Source: an uncultured Eubacteriales bacterium (GTDB taxonomy: Bacteria; Bacillota; Clostridia; Christensenellales; CAG-138). From it: 10,904 nucleotides of DNA. The stretch lies in the NCBI GenBank assembly GCA_900550525.1, contig URSN01000061.1:1-10904 (forward strand), in the 5' to 3' direction. The translations under genes were made by a program, and so were the position numbers. The notes beneath the pieces were generated by a model that saw only the letters and a program-made list of their open reading frames with translations, made no database searches and was not told the DNA's origin. Below, piece by piece: positions 5,942 through 10,904 of the stretch (the first letter of the stretch is position 1; each line of letters opens with the position of its first letter).

Positions 5942-6964
5942 TCAGAACACGAACGGACGCCCAGTCCGCGCCGATTCATAGACGGCCAGGATGACCTCAA
6001 GCGGCGGGCGGCCGGTAGAGGCGTCCGCCAGCAGCGGCGCGCCATGCAGCACGGCGTCGGTCAGGTTGGCAATCTGGCGGACATGACCCGAGGGATCGAT
6101 GGCTGCCGGGTTGGAGGAGGCGACGTTCTGCGCACTCCGGCCCACCGGGAGGCGGCAGGGGATGGGCAGATCCCAGCGCAGGATGGAGGTCTCCTCCAGC
6201 ACGACGCTTCCCGCGTCGCCGCAGATCTCGATGCGGCGCGGATAGCCGGGATAGCAGGTCGTGGAGCCTTCCAGCGTGCCGATCGCACCGTTTTGAAATT
6301 CCAGGATGGCTGCGGCGCTGTCCTCGACTTCGATGGGGCGCGTCTGCGTCCTGGCGATGGCAGTGAGCGAGCGAAGCGGCCCCATCAGATAGCGGAAGAT
6401 ATCGACACCGTGTATTCCTTGGTTCATCAGGCAGCCGCCGCCATCCATGGCACGGGTACCGCGCCAGGCGGCCGAGGCATAGTATGCCTCCGAGCGGTAA
6501 TATTTCATTTGCAGGCTGCCGGAAACGATGCGGCCGAAGGCGCCGGCGTCCAGGGCGCGGCGGACTTCCTGCACCGCATCGGAAAAGCGGAACTGCGAGA
6601 TGACGCATACCTTGGCGCCGGTCTGCGCGGCGGTGCGGATGAGCAGATCGGCATCGTCGAGCGTCAGGCTCATCGGCTTTTCCACCACGACGTGCTTGCC
6701 GGCGCGCATGGCCTGCACGGCCTGCGCCGTGTGCAGGCCGCTGGGCGTGCAGAGACAGACGGCGTCCACCTCAGGGCTGGACAGAAGGCTTTCGTAGGTA
6801 TCGAAGATGCGGGCCGGCCAGTCTCTGACAAAGCGCTCCGCGCCGGCCCGGCGGGCGTTGTATACCCCGGCGAGCGTAGCCTCGGGGATCGCCGCGATGG
6901 CTGCGGCATGGTAGGCTGCGATCATGCCGCAGCCGACCAGGGCAAAGCGTACGGTCCTGCTCAT
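5942..6964 (-). CDS. Gfo/Idh/MocA family NAD(P)-dependent oxidoreductase
   Basis: A 340-residue cytoplasmic enzyme of the family that includes glucose-fructose oxidoreductase and inositol 2-dehydrogenase; these oxidise or reduce a hydroxyl of sugars, inositols or related compounds. The N-terminal Rossmann domain (1 to about 120) shows FALVGCGMIAAYHAAAI, CLCTPSGLHTAQAVQAMRAGKHVVVEKPMSL, with the catalytic lysine in EKP (95-97). The C-terminal alpha/beta domain has AWRGTRAMDGGGCLMNQGIHGVDIFRYLMG, with H185 and D188 of the family active-site motif, and GAIGTLEGSTTCYPGYPRRIEICGDAGSV. Substrate cannot be told from sequence. The start ATG at 6964-6962 is preceded by AGGAG with a 10-nt spacer. It is the only gene behind the T-box leader at 7056-7272, so its expression should rise when one amino acid's tRNA is uncharged. 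That hints at a role in amino-acid or amino-sugar metabolism. Confidence 0.92.
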   Translation of the reverse strand: MSRTVRFALVGCGMIAAYHAAAIAAIPEATLAGVYNARRAGAERFVRDWPARIFDTYESLLSSPEVDAVCLCTPSGLHTAQAVQAMRAGKHVVVEKPMSLTLDDADLLIRTAAQTGAKVCVISQFRFSDAVQEVRRALDAGAFGRIVSGSLQMKYYRSEAYYASAAWRGTRAMDGGGCLMNQGIHGVDIFRYLMGPLRSLTAIARTQTRPIEVEDSAAAILEFQNGAIGTLEGSTTCYPGYPRRIEICGDAGSVVLEETSILRWDLPIPCRLPVGRSAQNVASSNPAAIDPSGHVRQIANLTDAVLHGAPLLADASTGRPPLEVILAVYESARTGRPFVF

Positions 6965-7055
6965 GGCGTTCCTACTCCTGTTTCATTTGATGGCCGTATG
7001 CCGGTCGCACTTCTATTGACCGTCGACGCATCGCCGGTACGGCGACGTTGGGTGC

Positions 7056-7272
7056 AAAAATAAAACGCCCCGCTGCAAACTGCTGCGAGGGGCGATGGGT
7101 CGTCGCGGTTCCACCCTGCTTTTTTCTCTTTGCGGCGCTAACGGCCCGCGTGCCGGTACGGGTCGGCAGGCGGTCTTCGCTCGCTGGGCGCATGTCCCGC
7201 TTTCAGCCGTGGCGGGGCTCTCTTCTCTGCGCGCGCGATGGGGAGCTACTGCTTCCCGCGTCATTCCCATAC
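7056..7272 (-). promoter_or_regulatory. T-box leader (tRNA-sensing riboswitch) upstream of the oxidoreductase gene
   Basis: On the minus strand the canonical T-box sequence AGGGTGGAACCGCG lies at 7117-7104. It is followed by CGCCCCT, able to pair as antiterminator, and by a terminator: CGCCCC (7094-7089) pairs with GGGGCG (7071-7066), inner GC and GCA pairs, then TTTTATTTTT (7065-7056). Upstream, Stem I features are visible: GGGAAGCAGTAG near the start (consensus GGGAAGAGTA), AGAGA, and the distal loop CACGGCTGAAAG between CCCGC and GCGGG. The specifier should lie around GCGAAGACCGCC (7180-7169). GAC (Asp) directly after GAA is my best guess and AAG (Lys) is another; I cannot settle it by eye. 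The leader is about 215 nt from the predicted start to the terminator. A second hairpin with no T tract (7029-7047) lies between it and the gene. Confidence 0.92.
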
Positions 7273-7278
7273 ATGGTC

Positions 7279-7307
7279 AGTATATCCGCTCCCTCCCCGC
7301 CTGTCAA
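7279..7307 (-). promoter_or_regulatory. consensus sigma-A promoter of the T-box transcript
   Basis: On the minus strand TTGACA (7307-7302), 17-nt spacer, TATACT (7284-7279). Transcription would start near 7272, just before the T-box Stem I sequence, which fits a leader of normal layout. Confidence 0.9.
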
Positions 7308-7377
7308 GGGTTCCGCAGGGCGGAACGGGGCGCCCGTTGTAGGAGCACAATACATCTTGGACAGGAGGGAAAAAGAG

Positions 7378-7578
7378 ATGAAGGATGGGGACGCATCGGG
7401 TATAGCCGGAGTTGCAGACAACCACTGTATGAAGCGAGTGACCGCCGCATGGCGCGCTCCGTTGCAGCGTCCTTTCGCTCGCCGCATTAAATTTGTACAA
7501 AATTATGAAAAAACGCTTGCATTCCGCTTTCGTTTGTGCCAAAATACCCTCACCCTTTCAAAAACAAATCTACAATAA
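7378..7578 (+). CDS. possible small ORF, 66 codons, doubtful
   Basis: ATG 7378 has a good AGGAGG at 7363-7368 with a 9-nt spacer, and the reading begins MKDGDASGIAGVADNHCMKR. Nothing in it resembles a known family. From about 7439 on it runs through the promoter region of the right Spo0A-C-like gene, which is conserved as non-coding DNA in the left arm (where the frame does not continue in the same way), so the 3' half is unlikely to be selected as protein. It may be a leader peptide, a gene remnant cut off by insertion of the right arm, or chance. Confidence 0.2.
   Translation: MKDGDASGIAGVADNHCMKRVTAAWRAPLQRPFARRIKFVQNYEKTLAFRFRLCQNTLTLSKTNLQ
7492..7545 (+). promoter_or_regulatory. promoter and Spo0A-box-like site of the right Spo0A-C-like gene
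   Basis: TTTGTACAAAAT at 7492-7503 matches 10 of 12 positions of the Spo0A box consensus as I recall it. A candidate -35 TTGCAT (7517-7522) and a weak -10 CAAAAT (7540-7545) follow with a 17-nt spacer; the box lies 13 nt upstream of the -35. The same spacing is found in the left arm. The weak -10 would fit a promoter needing an activator, but this is inference. Confidence 0.45.
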
Positions 7579-7600
7579 TCTGAACAGGAGGTAATGGTCC

Positions 7601-8161
7601 ATGAAAAACACGGAAAGATTGCTGCTCGAAATCGGTTTGCGCCCCAGCCGGCGCGGCTTTGCGCAGTCGGCCATGCTGCTGTGCATCCTGCGCGACAGGC
7701 CCGAGATCAGGTCCAGTTCCGCCGCCTACGCCCTCGCGGCGGAGCGGCTCTGCGCCACGCCGGGGCAGCTGGAACACAACCTGCGCATGACCATCCGCGA
7801 GGCGTGGGAGCGGGGCGACCGGGCGCTGCTGCGCCGCCTGCTGCCCTGGTGCGGCGACGCCTGCCCGCCGGAGACGAAGGATTTCCTGTTGGGCCTAGCC
7901 GCATGGCTGCGCGTCGGCATCCCGGAGGACGTCCTGCCGCGCAGCGGCGGGAACGGCAAGATGGATGCGGACGGCGACACACGGTGTCGGCCGTGCCATC
8001 GGAAGCCGCCGCACCGGCAGAAACCGGCGCGCAGGCGGAACCTGCCGCGCCGGAAGAAGCTCCAGCCCCTGCCGGGTCGGCGCATAAAGGGATCATGCCC
8101 TGAGCGGCGACATCAAGGAAAATACGCGATGTCCTGCGGCAAGCGTGCAGGGCGGCCGTAA
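7601..8161 (+). CDS. small Spo0A C-terminal-like DNA-binding protein (right copy, frameshifted tail)
   Basis: A 186-residue reading whose first 119 residues differ from the left copy at only five positions, including the intact putative recognition helix TPGQLEHNLRMTIREAWERGD. Around 7975-7990 one base is missing relative to the left copy, so the tail changes frame: in place of the acidic Ala/Glu/Pro tail it reads a strongly basic one (HRKPPHRQKPARRRNLPRRKK and on) and stops at TAA 8159-8161. The old tail is still readable in another frame up to the TGA at 8101-8103 (ending SAHKGIMP), so the change is recent. The start is ATG 7601 with AGGAGG at 7586-7591, 9-nt spacer. The DNA-binding domain looks functional; the altered tail could be harmless, change partners, or mark decay. 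It could be called a pseudogene if the tail matters. Confidence 0.75.
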   Translation: MKNTERLLLEIGLRPSRRGFAQSAMLLCILRDRPEIRSSSAAYALAAERLCATPGQLEHNLRMTIREAWERGDRALLRRLLPWCGDACPPETKDFLLGLAAWLRVGIPEDVLPRSGGNGKMDADGDTRCRPCHRKPPHRQKPARRRNLPRRKKLQPLPGRRIKGSCPERRHQGKYAMSCGKRAGRP

Positions 8162-8233
8162 TGGCTACCCTGCACGTCCCCCCACGCCCAAGACATCGGC
8201 CTTCTCCAATTTGCGTATGCCCGAGTTTTCTCC

Positions 8234-8310
8234 TGTTCTTTCTTTTCTTTCGGAAAAAGAAACGGGATGTTCTGTTCTTTCTTTTCTTTCAGAAAAAGAA
8301 AAGAAAGAAC
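8234..8310. repeat. 39-bp tandem duplication and 16-bp hairpin in right-arm tail
   Basis: TGTTCTTTCTTTTCTTTC occurs at 8234-8251 and again at 8273-8290, each followed by GAAAAAGAAA. The second copy forms a perfect 16-bp stem (8274-8289 with 8295-8310, 5-nt loop). The left arm has one copy with a 13-bp stem (4518-4549), so the duplication is specific to this arm. The stem may serve as a terminator for the upstream gene. Confidence 0.75.
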
Positions 8311-8395
8311 CAAAGAAAAGAAACCTTAACGGGGTGGGGGATGAATAGAAGCCATCGGGCAGCCCTCTTCCGTCTCTTATTTTTCATTTTTCCCT

Positions 8396-8438
8396 GCGGG
8401 GCTTTTCAAAGAAAAGCCCCGCAAAATATTTTTTGCAG
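8396..8438. promoter_or_regulatory. overlapping hairpins in right-arm tail
   Basis: GCGGGGCTTTTC (8396-8407) pairs perfectly with GAAAAGCCCCGC (8411-8422) around AAA. The 3' side also overlaps a second stem, GCAAAA/TTTTGC type, at about 8416-8438, as in the left arm at 4328-4374. On the plus strand the first stem is followed by AAAATATTTTTT, loosely terminator-like. Both pairings survive despite substitutions nearby, which hints at selection. Confidence 0.5.
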
Positions 8439-8508
8439 GCAAACGCAAGCGCCGCTGACGGGCGGGCGCAGCGGGCCGACCCAAGCGGGTTCCCGGCTTT
8501 CTTTTCTG

Positions 8509-8542
8509 GTTCTCTTTTCTTTCCCCGGAAAGAAAAGAGAAC
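8509..8542. terminator. perfect 16-bp hairpin at outer end of right arm
   Basis: GTTCTCTTTTCTTTCC (8509-8524) and GGAAAGAAAAGAGAAC (8527-8542) are exact inverted repeats with a 2-base gap. It sits 25 nt past the stop of the minus-strand zinc-ribbon gene and could end that transcript, and also marks the outer end of the repeat unit. Confidence 0.6.
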
Positions 8543-8566
8543 AAACCAAAACAGGACAGCGGGCGG

Positions 8567-8818
8567 TCATTTGACCTTCCAGACCTGGCCGCACTGCTGG
8601 CAGACGGCCATGCTGCTGTGCACGGCGACGAGCTTTTTGTCCCGCGGGGCGAAGAGCCGGATCATCAGCATGGGAATGGAGAAGCAGATCCACAGCAGCG
8701 GCTGCAGCCACCAGCCGACCAGGATCCAGTACAGCACGCTGTGATGGCGGTTGCGCAGCTGATGGATCGTGACGACCTGCACGCGCACATCCTCGCTGCC
8801 GCAGGAGGGGCATGTCAT
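8567..8818 (-). CDS. small zinc-ribbon membrane protein, function unknown
   Basis: An 83-residue protein with CPSC at residues 3-6 and CQQC at 73-76, a split pair of Cys-x-x-Cys knuckles that would bind one zinc. Between them, residues about 28-56 (HSVLYWILVGWWLQPLLWICFSIPMLMIRLF) are hydrophobic and could form one or a hairpin of two membrane segments, which would bring the two knuckles together on the cytoplasmic side. The ATG at 8818-8816 has an AAGGAGG just upstream; the open frame extends to 8959 but that part is GC-rich filler without similarity. I do not recognise a named family. It follows queT on the same strand after 137 nt of GC-rich sequence and ends beside the right arm of the inverted repeat. 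The function is not known. Confidence 0.72.
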   Translation of the reverse strand: MTCPSCGSEDVRVQVVTIHQLRNRHHSVLYWILVGWWLQPLLWICFSIPMLMIRLFAPRDKKLVAVHSSMAVCQQCGQVWKVK

Positions 8819-8955
8819 GGCGGTTGACCTCCTTCTCATCCGATCTGTACCGGCGGCGTTCTGTACCGGACGCGCGCCGCCGCGCGCCCGCGCGGCACGG
8901 CGAACCGGTCCGGCACGGGGCGGCTGCCGCGCGGCGGACCATGCATTCGCCGCCG

Positions 8956-9444
8956 TCACCGCTCGCCGCCGAACAGGCGCGCGCGGAAGCGCTCGAGCAG
9001 CAGCATCAGCGGCAGGCCGAGGGCATAGCAGGCGACGGCCTGCCCTGCGGCCACGGACAGCGCGGCGATCGGATACGCCGCCGGCACGCCGTAGGCATAG
9101 ACGAGCACCGCGCCGACGATCACCCCGTTGAGCACGACCGACGGCAGCGGCATGAGATACCGGCTCGCGCCGCGGCGGCGCAGGTACAGCGTGCTAAGCG
9201 CCGCCAGGAGCGTCGCCAGCGAGCCGAACACGACGTCGTACACCAGCGCGCCGCTGAGCAGGTTGAACAGCAGGCAGCCGATAAACAGGCCCGGCACGGC
9301 CGCGCCGGTGAAATACGGCAGGACGGTCAGCGCCTCGCTGACGCGGCACTGCACGAGCCCGGAGGCGAACGGCTGCACCGCAAACGAGAGGGCGACGTAC
9401 AGCGCGGCGATGACCGCCGCGCGCGTGACAAAACGGATGTTCAT
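8956..9444 (-). CDS. queT: QueT-family transporter (queuosine precursor, ECF substrate-binding subunit)
   Basis: A 162-residue, strongly hydrophobic protein with about five or six membrane segments. Family hallmarks are VQCRVSEALTVLPYF (about residues 31-45), GLFIGCLLFNLLSGALVYDVVFGSLATLLAALSTLYLRRR, and LPSVVLNGVIVGAVLVYAYG. These match the QueT group of ECF transporter S components, thought to bring in precursors of queuosine such as preQ1 with the shared EcfA/A'/T module, not present here. The start was set at ATG 9444-9442 (MNIRFVTRAAVIAALYVAL), where homology begins; the frame runs on to 9720 through unrelated GC-rich sequence. A purine-rich GGAAAGGAA lies about 10 nt upstream. QueT genes are often behind a preQ1 riboswitch; I could not find one here. 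Confidence 0.87.
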   Translation of the reverse strand: MNIRFVTRAAVIAALYVALSFAVQPFASGLVQCRVSEALTVLPYFTGAAVPGLFIGCLLFNLLSGALVYDVVFGSLATLLAALSTLYLRRRGASRYLMPLPSVVLNGVIVGAVLVYAYGVPAAYPIAALSVAAGQAVACYALGLPLMLLLERFRARLFGGER

Positions 9445-9829
9445 ATCCGGCAGTTCCTTTCCTTCCCCCGCCGGACGGCGCGCCCCGGCAGGCAGCCGCC
9501 GCGCCCGGCGGACGGCCGGCAGGCGGGCAGCGGGGATTCTTTTGTGCGGACGCTTCGCACCGGCGGCCATGCCGCCGCAAATGCCGTGCGCCCGCCGTAT
9601 CGGGCGGCCCAGCGGGCGGCAGGGCCGCGTCGTTTGCCGCGCCGCGCGCCCGTTCCAAAGGCGGGGGCTTTGCCCACATCCCCGGCAGCCGCCGCGCCGC
9701 TTCCGCCGCCGTGCGCCCATGGCGGCGGGGCCGCATCCACTTTGAAGGCCGCGCCGTTTGCCGCGCCGCGGGCCCGCTTTGCGCGCCCGCCGTACCGTCC
9801 CGGGCGATGGCAGCGGCCGCTTCCGTGCG
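9445..9829. other. GC-rich intergenic region between queT and the amidohydrolase
   Basis: 385 bases with no convincing gene. Frames remain open on both strands only because stop codons are rare at this GC. It holds a 24-bp direct repeat with one mismatch (9623-9646 and 9747-9770, both containing CGTTTGCCGCGCCGCG), and many short GC inverted repeats, for example GGGGGCTTTGCCC near 9661. I see no promoter matching the consensus and no preQ1 riboswitch motif. Confidence 0.5.
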
Positions 9830-10904
9830 CTACGCCCGCGCGAGCAGGCGGCGGCAGGCGGCCGCGCCGTCCCTTTGCAGGCGCTCCTCGTCCACGGTCA
9901 GCAGCGCGCCGTGCTCCACGGTCAGCCGCCCGGCGACGAACACATAGTCCGCCGCGCGGTGGCAGCCCACCGTGCCGAACAGGTTCGCCGCGTCGCGCGA
10001 GGCGCACAGCAGCTCCGGCCGGTCCATGCGGATGGCGAACAGGTCGGCCGCGCAGCCCACGGCCAGGCGGCCGATATCCTCCCGCCCGAGCAGGCGCGCG
10101 CCGCCGCGCGTGGCGAGCCTGAGCAGCTCGTAGCCGGTGGGGGCCGCGTCGCCCGCGGTCAGCCGGTGCAGCAGGTAGGCCGTGCGGATCTCCTCGAGCA
10201 GGTTGGAGGCGTCGTTGGAGGCGCTGCCGTCCACGGCGAGGCCCACGGGCACGCCGAGGCGCAGCATCTCGGGCAGGCGCATGACGCCGCTGGAGAGCTT
10301 CATGTTCGAGCAGGGGCAGTGCGCAACGCCCGTGCCCGTTTCGGCCAGCGCGGCCAGCTCCGCGTCGTTGAAGTGGATGCCGTGCGCGTAGAACACGTCC
10401 GGCCCGACCCAGCCCAGGCTTTCCATATAGGCAAACGGCCGCAGCCCGGTGCGCGCGAGCGTGAAGCGCTCCTCGTCCTTCGTCTCGCACAGGTGCGTGT
10501 GCAGCCGCACGCCGTAGGCGCGCGCGAGCGCCGCGCTCTCACGCAGCAGGTCCGCCGTGACGGAGAACGGCGAGCACGGCGCGAGCACCACCTGCCGCAT
10601 GGACAGGGGCGACGGGTCGTGATACGTCTCGATCAGGCGGCGGCTGTCGGCCAGGATGGCGTCCGTCTCCTGCACGACGGAATCCGGCGGCAGCCCGCCG
10701 TCCTTTTTCGACAGGCTCATGCTGCCGCGCGAGGCGTGCAGGCGGATGCCCAGCGCCGCGGCCGCCTCGAACTGCGCGTCGATGAGCCCGGTCTGCCCGG
10801 CGGGGAACACATAGTGGTGGTCAACACACGTCGTGCAGCCAAAGCGCATCAGCTCGGCCATGCCGGCACGCGCGCGCTGGAAAACGGCGACCGCGTCCAG
10901 ATTG
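9830..10904 (-). CDS. amidohydrolase, 8-oxoguanine deaminase-like, 5' end outside window
   Basis: The frame is open to the window edge (NLDAVAVFQRARAGMAELMRFG...), so about the first 90-100 residues are missing, including the HxH metal site typical of the N-terminal barrel strand. What remains (357 residues) shows CTTCVDHHYVFPAG, the pattern I associate with 8-oxoguanine deaminase and hydroxydechloroatrazine hydrolases, then HTHLCETKDEERF with metal and catalytic His/Glu, YAHGIHFNDAEL, VAHCPCSNMKLSSGVMRLPEML, and AVDGSASNDASNLLEEIR with the catalytic Asp. The C-terminal part, GRLAVGCAADLFAIRMD and VFVAGRLTVEHG, is the usual beta-sandwich of this superfamily. It probably removes an amino group from a purine or triazine-like ring in the cytoplasm, possibly salvage of oxidised guanine. 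Exact substrate is inferred from motif likeness only. It is the first of three minus-strand genes. Confidence 0.85.
   Translation of the reverse strand, partial: NLDAVAVFQRARAGMAELMRFGCTTCVDHHYVFPAGQTGLIDAQFEAAAALGIRLHASRGSMSLSKKDGGLPPDSVVQETDAILADSRRLIETYHDPSPLSMRQVVLAPCSPFSVTADLLRESAALARAYGVRLHTHLCETKDEERFTLARTGLRPFAYMESLGWVGPDVFYAHGIHFNDAELAALAETGTGVAHCPCSNMKLSSGVMRLPEMLRLGVPVGLAVDGSASNDASNLLEEIRTAYLLHRLTAGDAAPTGYELLRLATRGGARLLGREDIGRLAVGCAADLFAIRMDRPELLCASRDAANLFGTVGCHRAADYVFVAGRLTVEHGALLTVDEERLQRDGAAACRRLLARA

Larger units (their letters stand above)
7439..8542. repeat. right arm of a long imperfect inverted repeat
   Basis: The inverted partner of 4229-5482. The upstream non-coding part (about 7465-7600) is nearly base-for-base identical to the left arm, differing by a few substitutions and one-base length changes in A runs. 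The coding part is close for about 370 bases and then diverges with indels. In the tail it lacks about 130 bp present in the left arm at 4674-4802, and it carries an extra 39-bp tandem copy (8234-8301). No transposase is encoded, and I see no clear target-site duplication at the outer ends. Confidence 0.85.

Noticed and set aside
7029..7047. CATCGCCG/CGGCGACG hairpin as a second terminator before the oxidoreductase
   Set aside because: No T tract follows on the minus strand, so it is unlikely to stop transcription.
6044..7063. 339-codon plus-strand frame opposite the Gfo/Idh/MocA gene
   Set aside because: Complete antisense overlap with a gene that has all family motifs; it shows no recognisable domain.
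7195..7200. ATG in the T-box Stem I taken as a methionine specifier because of the nearby tRNA-Met
   Set aside because: It lies too close to the distal part of Stem I; specifiers sit nearer the base, after a GAA context.
8812..10122. 436-codon plus-strand frame opposite queT and the amidohydrolase
   Set aside because: Arg/Ala/Pro/Gln-rich shadow produced by GC-rich third positions on the real minus-strand genes.

Overview
The window looks like a chromosomal segment of a high-GC member of the Bacillota (class Clostridia, plausibly a gut Oscillospirales-type spore former). Reasons: a T-box leader, Spo0A-type DNA-binding domains, a QueT-type transporter, AggAGG ribosome binding sites, consensus sigma-A promoters with 17-nt spacers, and an AroE-AroK fusion with a clostridial-style chorismate synthase. 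The assignment is inference from gene content only; no 16S or other marker is present.

Layout. (1) 1-4191, plus strand: a tight aromatic amino acid operon, aroA (3' end only), aroC, pheA (chorismate mutase + prephenate dehydratase + ACT), an aroE-aroK fusion and aroQ, ending in a terminator that overlaps the aroQ stop. Together these cover dehydroquinate to chorismate and on to phenylpyruvate. (2) 4229-8542: an unusual accessory block. Two imperfect inverted copies of a 1.1-1.25 kb unit (4229-5482 and 7439-8542) bracket a central 1.95 kb segment. Each unit holds one gene for a small stand-alone protein resembling the C-terminal DNA-binding domain of Spo0A, a nearly identical promoter region with a Spo0A-box-like site, and a 3' tail full of strong hairpins. 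The central segment holds an elongator tRNA-Met gene with its own promoter and terminator, and a Gfo/Idh/MocA-family oxidoreductase gene preceded by a consensus promoter and a T-box leader, all on the minus strand. (3) 8567-10904, minus strand: a small zinc-ribbon membrane protein, a QueT-family transporter and a 5'-truncated amidohydrolase resembling 8-oxoguanine deaminase.

The most interesting signals are the inverted pair of Spo0A-C-like genes with candidate self-regulatory boxes (one copy has a frameshifted tail), the possibility that the bracketed segment inverts or arose as a composite element, and a T-box placed in front of a sugar/inositol-dehydrogenase-like oxidoreductase, which is not a usual T-box target. 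No transposase, integrase or CRISPR array is visible.
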